Positions 8,915-15,884 of a DNA stretch of 64,000 nt are shown here, piece after piece; the first letter of the stretch is position 1; the number at the start of each line of letters is the position of its first letter. The translations under genes were made by a program, and so were the position numbers. Source of the stretch: PALSA-894 sp963757565 (GTDB lineage: Bacteria; Pseudomonadota; Alphaproteobacteria; Rhizobiales; Xanthobacteraceae); NCBI GenBank assembly GCA_963757565.1, contig CAVWSB010000011.1, positions 2,356,001-2,420,000 on the forward strand, read 5' to 3'. A model generated the notes under the pieces. That model worked only from the letters and a program-made list of their open reading frames with translations, made no database searches and was not told the origin of the DNA.

Positions 8915-9348
8915 TCAGGCAGCGTTCTGGCTCTCGGACCGGGGCATGCCGATCTTGGCCAGCTCCACCTCGGCCCGCAGGCCAATCTCTGCCAGCACGG
9001 TGTCCAGCGCCGGGTCGCCGCTCGGCTCGGACAGGCTCGCGGCGACAGATTTCAGCTTCGCCAAGGCTGCGGTATCGAGCGTTCCGCTCAGCAGACCAGC
9101 TTGAGCGCGTCGAGCGCATCGAGCGCATTGCGGCCGCGCTTGACCGCCTTGCGACGCCGTTCCCCCGGCTCCTCGACGCCCTGCAAAGCAAGCAGTGCAT
9201 CGATCCCGCCGATGTTGCGGGTGCCGGTCGCCGCCCCCGCGTTATGGGTCGTGCTGTCGCCATCAAGACTGAACGTGCCAGAAGCGGCGCGCCGGGCCGT
9301 TGGTGACGATGTGGCCGCAACTGCGGCGCCGGTTCCCTGGATTCGCAT
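8915..9348 (-). CDS. fliX: Class II flagellar assembly regulator FliX (frameshifted)
   Basis: FliX links early flagellar assembly to FlbD-dependent transcription from sigma-54 promoters. The N-terminus MRIQGTGAAV, the GTFSLDGDS segment and the helical block IGGIDALLALQGVEEPGER, then RRRKAVKRGRNALDALD, identify it. The frame breaks at about 9093-9098, where one base is missing. The C-terminal half (LLSGTLDTAALAKLKSVAAS to ELAKIGMPRSESQNAA) continues in the next frame to a TGA at 8915. The corrected length, about 144 aa, is normal. It is divergent from flgI, the arrangement known in Caulobacter. An ATG eight codons upstream (9372) is less likely. Confidence 0.85.
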
Positions 9349-9516
9349 ATCGGGCTCTGGTTCCTCGTGCACCCTCAGCCGGTTTGGTTAACGGGGCGTT
9401 AAAGGCCCGGCAGGAATTGCCGGGACGGCAAGGACTGACTGCCCCAGCGGCGCCGCGCGTCGCGCGCACAAGACAAAATCCAGTGCGAATTCAATCAACT
9501 AACGCAGGAGCCTGCG

Positions 9517-9532
9517 TGGCACGACGCTCGCA
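9517..9532 (+). promoter_or_regulatory. Sigma-54 promoter upstream of flgI
   Basis: TGGCACGACGCTCGCA has the -24 GG and -12 GC of an RpoN promoter with one mismatch in TTGC. It lies about 70 bases before the preferred flgI start, in the divergent fliX-flgI region. Confidence 0.6.
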
Positions 9533-9599
9533 TAGTGACTTGTGTTGCCGCCATTCGGGTTGGGAGACCCAGATGGCACCAAGCAACGGGGAGCAGGTT

Positions 9600-10709
9600 A
9601 TGGGGTTTGTCAGAGCCGGGATCGCCGCGCTCGCGGTCGTGTTGGCAGGCGCGATAGCGCCAGCCGCAGCCGCGTCGCGCATCAAGGACCTCGCGAGCGT
9701 CGAGGGCGTTCGTCAGAACCAGCTGATCGGCTACGGTCTCGTCGTCGGCCTCAATGGAACCGGCGACACGCTCAACAACATCCCGTTCACCAAGCAATCG
9801 CTGCAAGCGATGCTTGAACGCCTGGGCGTCAACATCCGCGGCCAGACGCTGCGCACGGGCAACGTTGCCGCCGTGATGGTGACCGCAAACCTTCCGCCAT
9901 TCGGCACGCAGGGAACCCGCTTCGACGTCACGGTCTCGGCGATGGGCGATTCAAAAAGCCTGCAGGGCGGAACCTTGTTGGTCACACCGCTGCTCGGCGC
10001 CGATGGTAACGTCTATGGCGTTGCGCAGGGCTCGATGGCCATCGGCGGCTTCTCGGCCGAAGGCGATGCGGCGAAGATCACGCGCGGCGTGCCGACAGTC
10101 GGGCGTATCTCGAATGGCGCAATCATCGAGCGCGAGATCGACTTCACGCTCAACCGGCTACCGAACCTGCGGCTTGCGCTGCGGAACCCCGACTTTACCA
10201 CGGCGAAGCGCGTTGCGGCGGCGATCAACGATTTCCTCGGCACCCCGACCGCCGAGCCGCTCGATCCCTCAACGGTGCAACTGACCATCCCGCCCCAGTT
10301 CCACGGCAAGGTTGTCGGCCTGCTCACCGAAATCGAACAGTTGCAGATCGAGTCGGACCTGCCCGCCAAGATCGTGATCGACGAACGCTCCGGCATCATC
10401 GTGATGGGACGTGATGTGCGTGTCTCCACCGTGGCGGTGGCGCAAGGCAATCTCACAGTGAGCATCAGCGAGACGCCGCAAGTGAGCCAGCCGGCTCCGC
10501 TATCGCAGGGCCGCACGGTCGTGGTGCCGCGCAGCAAGGTCGGCGTCACCGAGGACGGCAAGAAGCTTGCGCTGGTGCGCGAAGGCATGTCGCTGCAGCA
10601 ACTCGTCGACGGCCTGAACGCGCTCGGTATCGGGCCGCGCGACATGATCGCGATCCTGCAGGCGATCAAGGCCGCCGGCGCGATCCAGGCCGACATCGAG
10701 GTGATGTGA
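9600..10709 (+). CDS. flgI: Flagellar P-ring protein FlgI
   Basis: FlgI (369 aa) forms the periplasmic P ring around the rod. The chosen ATG gives a clean signal peptide (AGIAALAVVLAGAIAPAAA) followed at once by the family start SRIKDLASVEGVRQNQLIGY. Diagnostic blocks GLNGTGDTLNNIPFTKQSL, GTRFDVTVSAMGDSKSLQGG and the C-terminal LVDGLNALGIGPRDMIAILQ are intact. An ATG at 9573 in the same frame is an alternative start. The stop overlaps the next gene's ATG (TGATG). Confidence 0.95.
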   Translation: MGFVRAGIAALAVVLAGAIAPAAAASRIKDLASVEGVRQNQLIGYGLVVGLNGTGDTLNNIPFTKQSLQAMLERLGVNIRGQTLRTGNVAAVMVTANLPPFGTQGTRFDVTVSAMGDSKSLQGGTLLVTPLLGADGNVYGVAQGSMAIGGFSAEGDAAKITRGVPTVGRISNGAIIEREIDFTLNRLPNLRLALRNPDFTTAKRVAAAINDFLGTPTAEPLDPSTVQLTIPPQFHGKVVGLLTEIEQLQIESDLPAKIVIDERSGIIVMGRDVRVSTVAVAQGNLTVSISETPQVSQPAPLSQGRTVVVPRSKVGVTEDGKKLALVREGMSLQQLVDGLNALGIGPRDMIAILQAIKAAGAIQADIEVM

Positions 10710-11059
10710 TGGCGGCCGTTAGCCCGCTCTCGATCGGCGCGACGCCGGCCGGCGCGAACGCCGCGTACGGCATCGGGCCGTCGGTCTCGGCGACGGTCCG
10801 CGCCGGAGGCGCGATGACCAATCCGAAGGCGCGCGCGGCCGCCGAGGATTTCGAGGCGGTGTACCTCAATTCGATGTTCAGCCAGATGATGACCGGGATC
10901 GAGGGCGAAGGCCCGTTCGGCGGCAGCCAGGCGACGGGTGTGTGGCGCTCCTTCCTGACCAACGAATACTCCAAGGCTTTTGCGAAGACCGGCGGCATCG
11001 GGCTTGCAAAGCATGTCTACAACTCGCTGATCGCGCACCAGGAGGCACGAGCCAAATGA
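10709..11059 (+). CDS. Rod-binding protein (FlgJ N-terminal domain only)
   Basis: This is a 116-residue rod-binding domain protein: KARAAAEDFEAVYLNSMFSQ, MTGIEGEGPFGGSQATGVWR and AKTGGIGLAKHVY match the FlgJ N-terminal domain. No muramidase domain is attached, as is common in alphaproteobacteria (the cheL-like protein). It likely caps or scaffolds rod assembly in the periplasm. It overlaps the flgI stop by one base, and its own stop overlaps the next start (ATGA). Confidence 0.9.
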   Translation: MAAVSPLSIGATPAGANAAYGIGPSVSATVRAGGAMTNPKARAAAEDFEAVYLNSMFSQMMTGIEGEGPFGGSQATGVWRSFLTNEYSKAFAKTGGIGLAKHVYNSLIAHQEARAK

Positions 11060-11536
11060 GCACCGCAGCCGCCAAACAGCCGCCGCAACCGATCCAGACC
11101 GCTGCCGAAGGCGAGAATTTGGTGCGGCACCTGTTGGCCGCGATGGATTCATTGGTCGCAACGGTCGAGCGGGAGACTGAATTGGTTCGCGCCGGCAAGC
11201 TGAAGGAAGCTGTCACGCTCGAGCCGTCGAAGTCGGAGCTCGCGCGCATCTATGCGGCCGACACCGCGCAGGTGAAAGCGAACCTGCCGGTGCTCTTGAA
11301 GCAGATCCCTGAACTGCTCGCTTCGCTGCGCAAGCGGCATGAACTCATTCAACGCGCTGCTGCAGATCAATCTCACAGTACTGGCGACCGCACACGCGGT
11401 CTCCGAAGGGCTGATCCGGGGTGCACACAACGAGGTTGCGCGCAAGAACGCGCCGCAGACCTACGGTAACTCCGGACGCGCCACCGCTCCGCCGAAAGGC
11501 GCGGCCGTGCCGGTGTCCGTCAGCCGCATGCTTTGA
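11056..11536 (+). CDS. FlgN-like flagellar export chaperone (frameshifted)
   Basis: This helical protein has a FlgN-type pattern: ENLVRHLLAAMDSLVATVER, ETELVRAGKLKEAVTLEPSK and ELARIYAADTAQVKANL. FlgN chaperones the hook-associated proteins FlgK and FlgL, which are encoded nearby. The frame breaks at about 11341-11356; the remainder (FNALLQINLTVLATAHAVSE, then EVARKNAPQTYGNSGRA) follows one base over to a stop at 11536. Total length is about 160 aa, normal for the family. The start overlaps the preceding stop as ATGA, so three genes flgI to flgN are coupled. Confidence 0.75.
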
Positions 11537-11600
11537 TCCTGTAGCAACAGCAACAATAGCAGCAACAGCAACCGCTACAACAGCAACAGCACAGACGAAT
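11537..11600 (+). repeat. CAACAG/CAGCAA low-complexity tract
   Basis: The 60 bases after the flgN-like stop are an imperfect run of CAACAG, CAGCAA and CAACAA units. There is no unit-plus-spacer structure and no conserved ORF. The rest of the gap to 11746 is unremarkable. Confidence 0.7.
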
Positions 11601-11746
11601 TGAGCGCTGCGGGGGAAACTCCGGGGCGTGTTCGCGCGTATCCGCGCCGGTTAACCACACTCCCTAACGCCCGATTAACGGGCCCGCCGCTAACCTTCCG
11701 TCATAGTGCTTAGCACCAGCCGTGCGTGCGAGAGCAGGAGACGGAG

Positions 11747-12103
11747 ATGACGAGCAGCATCTCGTTCAAGCCTGCGATCGGCGGACTTCAGGTTGCCGCC
11801 GATCATGCGCATATCGGTCCACCGCGCGGCGCGGTCTCCACCGAACTTGCCGAGGCGGTCAGCGCCGCAACGGACAGCGATGTCGTTCGCCGCGACCCGT
11901 TACGCGCGGCCACCCTTCAGGCGGAGACGCACGACCTCGTCCTCGATGCGCAAAGCCGCGAAGTAATCCATCGAGCGATCGAGTGGTCGCGCCGTGCGAC
12001 AAGACAAGTGCCGGCCGCCGCAGCGCGTCGACTCACCGCTTACGCGCAGCCGCTCAAAAATCGCGACGCTCCCGGAGACGATCACGCCGACATCGAGGTG
12101 TGA
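11747..12103 (+). CDS. Hypothetical protein of the flagellar cluster
   Basis: I do not recognise this 118-residue protein. It starts MTSSISFKPAIGGLQ after a good ribosome site (GACGGAG), is soluble, and has a helical middle (HDLVLDAQSREVIHRAIEWS) and a basic Arg/Pro/Ala-rich end. There is no signal peptide or membrane segment. Codon use resembles its neighbours. It lies downstream of the flgN-like gene and convergent with the flaF block, so a flagellar role is plausible but unproved. Confidence 0.6.
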   Translation: MTSSISFKPAIGGLQVAADHAHIGPPRGAVSTELAEAVSAATDSDVVRRDPLRAATLQAETHDLVLDAQSREVIHRAIEWSRRATRQVPAAAARRLTAYAQPLKNRDAPGDDHADIEV

Positions 12104-12118
12104 CCGCCGAGCCGGCGA

Positions 12119-12490
12119 TCAGGTGACTTGCGTGGCGTAGGCGGTGTTGAGGACGTTGCTGCCGTCGACCGGGCTCGTTACGACAGTCTTGACCTGAGCG
12201 ACGCCAGCGCGCGCCAAAGTGAATTTCGAATTTCCGATCCGAAACGAACTGTCTTTGATCAGCACGTCCTGGTACTGGGTCGTCGACCCGCTCTGATACT
12301 TCACTTTGGCGCGGAAGCCATTCACGTTCGAAATCGAGAAACTGAACGACGAGTTGTCCGCGTACTTGCCGGTCCAGGAGCCCTCGTAGCTCGCCGGATC
12401 CACGTTTACGTAGGGCGTGCTCGATGTGCTCGCGATATTAAGTCCGGCATTCACATAACCGGACGAAATGATCGAATAAATATCCGACAT
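12119..12490 (-). CDS. Hypothetical Ser/Tyr-rich beta protein after flaF
   Basis: This 123-residue protein starts MSDIYSIISSGYVNAGLN. It has no signal peptide and is rich in Ser, Thr and beta-forming residues (YEGSWTGKYADNSSFSFSI, FRIGNSKFTLARAGVAQVK). I do not recognise the family. Its start is only 7 bases after the flaF stop, so it is co-transcribed with flbT-flaF. The short unstructured N-terminus and flagellin-like composition make a protein exported by the flagellar apparatus conceivable; this is inference. Confidence 0.6.
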   Translation of the reverse strand: MSDIYSIISSGYVNAGLNIASTSSTPYVNVDPASYEGSWTGKYADNSSFSFSISNVNGFRAKVKYQSGSTTQYQDVLIKDSSFRIGNSKFTLARAGVAQVKTVVTSPVDGSNVLNTAYATQVT

Positions 12491-12497
12491 GAAGGTA

Positions 12498-12863
12498 TTA
12501 GGCGCGGCCGGAGAGGCCCGCCGCGATGTTGCAGTTGATGTCGATCAGCGACTTCAACTTTTCCGGCGCCGGCACGAGCTGCATCTCGACCGTCTGCTTC
12601 ATGACGAAGACACCGATATTGGCGATCTGCTGCCGGATATCCAGCGACTGCTTGTTATCGGCGCTCTGCGCCGCGCTCATGAAGATCGACCAAAGCCGGC
12701 GATTGAAAAGCAGCGCCTCATGCAGGCGCTGGTCGGCGCCGTCCCAGTTGCTCTGAACATCCTGAAGCTGCCGCGCTGCCTTCAGCAGCGCCTGAGCTTC
12801 GATTTCCCGCGGCGAAGCCGAAGCTTGCGCGGCACGATTATAGGCTTGAGCGGCACTCGACAT
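12498..12863 (-). CDS. flaF: Flagellar biosynthesis regulator FlaF
   Basis: FlaF (121 aa) promotes flagellin synthesis and secretion and opposes FlbT. Family features are the N-terminal MSSAAQAYNRAAQASASPRE, the helix LHEALLFNRRLWSIFMSAAQ, and the block LDIRQQIANIGVFVMKQTVE. Length is normal. It begins directly at the flbT stop (12864/12863), as in other alphaproteobacterial flaF-flbT pairs downstream of flagellin genes. Confidence 0.93.
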   Translation of the reverse strand: MSSAAQAYNRAAQASASPREIEAQALLKAARQLQDVQSNWDGADQRLHEALLFNRRLWSIFMSAAQSADNKQSLDIRQQIANIGVFVMKQTVEMQLVPAPEKLKSLIDINCNIAAGLSGRA

Positions 12864-13244
12864 TCATTTCCCCAGCAGCTCTTCTTCGCGAGCCATTAAC
12901 TTCTTGATATCCTTAAGTGCTTTGTAGAACGAGCCGCTTAATATATGGTTACTCGCAACCTCAATTTGCTTTTTGAAGCTTGGCACCGCCGCCAGAACGT
13001 CCTTCACGAACTCGAAGTACAGCGGCTGGTACTTGGCGATGTCGTTCTCCAGATACATCATTTGAACGCAGAGATAGATGCGCCTGACCGGCGTATTGGC
13101 GGTTTTCGCCGTGAGAATGTCCTTCTCGCGCAGGATCGGAGCCTTCCCCTCAATGATGAACCGAGCCTTCGTGTCCGAATTCGTCACGAGGCTGTCACCG
13201 ATGATAATTTTCTCAAATGGCTTCAACTCGATCTTGAGGGCCAT
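12864..13244 (-). CDS. flbT: Flagellin mRNA repressor FlbT
   Basis: FlbT (126 aa) binds the 5' leader of flagellin mRNA and limits its translation until the hook is built. The sequence shows MALKIELKPFEKIIIGDSLV, APILREKDILTAKTANTPVR and RIYLCVQMMYLE, all typical. The open frame extends 12 codons upstream to 13280, but the family starts at MALKIE. It is transcribed toward flaF and separated from flagellin by a strong terminator, so it probably has its own promoter in 13245-13311. Confidence 0.94.
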   Translation of the reverse strand: MALKIELKPFEKIIIGDSLVTNSDTKARFIIEGKAPILREKDILTAKTANTPVRRIYLCVQMMYLENDIAKYQPLYFEFVKDVLAAVPSFKKQIEVASNHILSGSFYKALKDIKKLMAREEELLGK

Positions 13245-13311
13245 GGTGATCCTTGCTTGCCTGCAGCGAGCAGGCATCACGCGCCTTTCTGGCGCGGGCT
13301 CTGCGGATGTT

Positions 13312-13349
13312 AAAAAAGCGGCGGGGATTTGCCCCGCCGCCCTTTTTTC
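13312..13349 (-). terminator. Rho-independent terminator after flagellin
   Basis: CGGCGGGG at 13319-13326 pairs with CCCCGCCG at 13332-13339, loop about 5 bases, with A-run 13312-13317 and T-run 13343-13348. It reads as a terminator on both strands and ends the flagellin transcript about 25 bases past its stop. Confidence 0.9.
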
Positions 13350-13371
13350 TTGGTCGCTGTAACCGTCTGTA

Positions 13372-15744
13372 TCAGCGCAGGAGCTGAAGCACGCTCTGCT
13401 GCGACTGGTTGGCCAGCGCGAGCGCTGACACCGCGATCGACTGGCGGGTGGACAGCGCCTGGCTGTTCGCCGCTTCTTCGTTGGTGTCGGCCAGAGTGAG
13501 GTTCGACGAACCGGTCTGCAGCACGTTGATCAGGTTCTTGGAGAAGTCCTGACGGATCTGCACGATCGAGAGGTTCGAACCGAGGGCGGACGCCTCAGTG
13601 CGCAACGAGCTGCTCGCCTTGTCGAGATTCGCGATCGCCGCATTGGCCGAGGAGTTGTCCAGGAAGTCGATGCCGCTGGTCAGCTTGGACAGGCCGAGGC
13701 CGCCGGAGCTGAACGTGACGCCCTGAATCTTGAGCGTTGAGGTACCGGTTTCGTTGAACGTCAGCTTGAGCTGGTCACCGTTGACCAGGTTGATGCCGTT
13801 GTACGAAGCATCCTGCGCCGTCGTGGTGATCTGGTCGAGGATGTTGTTGTACTGGTCAACCAGGTTGGAGCGGACGAGCTGTGCGGCCGCGTCCACCACC
13901 GGCTGCGCTCCGGCGAGGCCGTTGAATGCCTTGCCAACGCCGGCGGCGGTGCCCCCGATCGTTCCGATCGTTGCCGACGCCGCTTCGTTCGTGGTCGTGA
14001 TCGAGATCACGCCCGTCGTGTCGATCGTCGCCAGAAGGTTGTTGGCGGCGAGCTTGCTGTTCAGGTCGTTGAGCGACTTGACGGTGCCGGCGGTGCCGTC
14101 GCCGAACGTGATGCTCGTTGCCGTGCCATTGCCGGTCGCGCCGATCGTCAGGGTCAGGCCACCGAGCGCAGTCGTGCCGGCCGTACCGGTATTGGTCGCC
14201 GATGTGACGCCGGTCGAGCCAGCCGTGGCCGTGCCGGTCACAGCACTTGTCGCGACGCTCGAAGTACCGCCCTGTGTGTTCGAGGTGAACACAAGCGCAC
14301 CGCCCACCACCGATGCGATCGTCGTCGCGTTGGTGTTGTCGACCTGGTAGTTGACGATGCTGGCGACGTTCGCGGCGGTCAGCGCGGAGGCGCTGAGCGT
14401 CGCGCTGTTCGCGGTGTTGTAGGCCGCGACGCTTGCCGCACTGAGCGAGATCGAGTGCGCAGTCCCGTTAACCGTCAGGGTGAACGCCTGAGAATTGGCC
14501 GCAACGGCTGCCGAACCCGAAACCGCGGCGTGCGCGCTAACGCCGGTCGAGCCGGCCGTGGCCGTGCCGGTCACGGCGGAGGTCTGCACGCTTGCGGAGG
14601 TGCCCGTGGTGTTCGATGTGAACACGAGGTTGCCACCCGAAACCGTCGCGATGGTCGTCGCAAGGGTGTTATCGACCTGGTAGTTGATGATGCTGGCGAC
14701 GTTCGTGGCGGTCAGCGCGGAAGCGCTGAGCGATCCACCGGTTGCCGTGTTGTAGGCGGACACGCTCGCCGCACTGAGCGAGATCGAATGCGCCGTGCCG
14801 TTCACGGTCAGAGTGAAGGCCTGCGAGTTGGCCGCAACCGCCGCGGTGCCGGTGTGGCTGACGTTCACGAGACCGGGGGTACCTGCGTTGGCGGTATTCG
14901 AGAAGGCAGAAATTGTAACCTGCGAGGACGCGCCGGTTGTACCCGAAGTGAACCGAAGCTCGCCGCCCGAGACGGATGCCGGCCCAACGTTCGTGGTGCT
15001 GCCGTTGAACTGGAAGTTGATGATGCTCGAAACGTCCGTCGCGGTCAGCGCCGAAGCGCTGCCGGCGAGGGTACCGCCGGCGCCGGTGAAGGCAGTCACA
15101 GCGGCCGAGTTGATCGTGATCGCGTGCGAAGTGCCGTCAACGTTCAGCGTGAAACCGACTGAGCCGGAGGAGACGTCTACGGCCGTGAAACCAGAGCCCG
15201 TGACGTTCGCAGCGGCCGTTGCGGCCGAACCCGCGCCCGAAACGTTGAGCGTGGTGAACGCGCCGGCATTGAATGTACCTGCCGTCGCCGCCGTACCAGC
15301 GCCCGACACGTTCAGCGACGTGAAGGCACCCGCGGTCAGCGTACCGGCGGTGCCGGACGTGGCGGTGCCGCGCAGATCGGTGGACGTCGCACCGGAGATC
15401 GCGGTGGTCGCCACAGTGGACTTCGCCGAATAGCCGACCGCCGCCTGGAGGGCCTGGTTGGCGATCGACTTCGCGGTGTCGACAAGCTTCTGCAGCGAGG
15501 TGATGCCGGTGTTGGCGGCCTGAAGGACCTGCACGCCGTTGCTGACGCCGTCGAGAAGATTGTTGATGTCACTGGCGCGGTTATCGAGCGACTGCGCCGT
15601 GAAGAAGTTGGTCGGGTTGTCGAGAGCGGTGTTGACCTTCTTGCCCGTGGCAAGGCGGTTCTGGGTGGTCGCGAGCAGATCCGCGGTCGACTGCAACGAC
15701 AGCAGGTTCTGGCGTACCGACGCCGAAAGCACAATATCAGACAT
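13372..15744 (-). CDS. Large flagellin with tandem-repeat variable region
   Basis: The terminal D0/D1 flagellin domains are complete: N-terminal IVLSASVRQNLLSLQSTADL and NRLATGKKVNTALDNP (about residues 4-110), and C-terminal LGSNLSIVQIRQDFSKNLIN to SQQSVLQLLR. The middle (about 120-640) is far longer than in most alphaproteobacterial flagellins. It contains two short AGAFTSLNVSGAG-type repeats and three repeats of about 112 residues with a Flagellin_IN-like pattern (FTLTVNGTAHSISLSAAS, NVASIVNYQVDN, GGALVFTSN). Total length is 790 aa. The start at 15744 follows AAGG; a GTG two codons earlier (15750) is possible. It forms the filament, and the insert should be exposed on its surface. Confidence 0.94.
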   Translation of the reverse strand: MSDIVLSASVRQNLLSLQSTADLLATTQNRLATGKKVNTALDNPTNFFTAQSLDNRASDINNLLDGVSNGVQVLQAANTGITSLQKLVDTAKSIANQALQAAVGYSAKSTVATTAISGATSTDLRGTATSGTAGTLTAGAFTSLNVSGAGTAATAGTFNAGAFTTLNVSGAGSAATAAANVTGSGFTAVDVSSGSVGFTLNVDGTSHAITINSAAVTAFTGAGGTLAGSASALTATDVSSIINFQFNGSTTNVGPASVSGGELRFTSGTTGASSQVTISAFSNTANAGTPGLVNVSHTGTAAVAANSQAFTLTVNGTAHSISLSAASVSAYNTATGGSLSASALTATNVASIINYQVDNTLATTIATVSGGNLVFTSNTTGTSASVQTSAVTGTATAGSTGVSAHAAVSGSAAVAANSQAFTLTVNGTAHSISLSAASVAAYNTANSATLSASALTAANVASIVNYQVDNTNATTIASVVGGALVFTSNTQGGTSSVATSAVTGTATAGSTGVTSATNTGTAGTTALGGLTLTIGATGNGTATSITFGDGTAGTVKSLNDLNSKLAANNLLATIDTTGVISITTTNEAASATIGTIGGTAAGVGKAFNGLAGAQPVVDAAAQLVRSNLVDQYNNILDQITTTAQDASYNGINLVNGDQLKLTFNETGTSTLKIQGVTFSSGGLGLSKLTSGIDFLDNSSANAAIANLDKASSSLRTEASALGSNLSIVQIRQDFSKNLINVLQTGSSNLTLADTNEEAANSQALSTRQSIAVSALALANQSQQSVLQLLR
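14188..15156 (-). repeat. Three tandem ~336-bp repeats in the flagellin gene
   Basis: Repeat 1 covers about 15156-14821, repeat 2 14820-14488 and repeat 3 14487-14188. Repeats 2 and 3 are nearly identical in protein (both contain TVNGTAHSISLSAASV, YNTA and AVTGTATAGSTGV); repeat 1 is more diverged. The arrangement could expand or contract by recombination and could also confuse assembly. Confidence 0.85.
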
Positions 15745-15884
15745 AGTCACTAACCTTCCTGGTGTTTGCCGAACCCGATCGTCACAATCGGATTGGGCGA
15801 CACTGGAACAAAAAAATAAAAAAGACGTGAATGGTTGTCAGGCCGTGAGTTCGTAGACGTACGGACCCGGGCAAGCAGTAATAC

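Noticed and set aside
11537..11600. Possible CRISPR array
   Set aside because: The CAACAG tract is simple sequence without repeat-spacer alternation and no cas genes are nearby.
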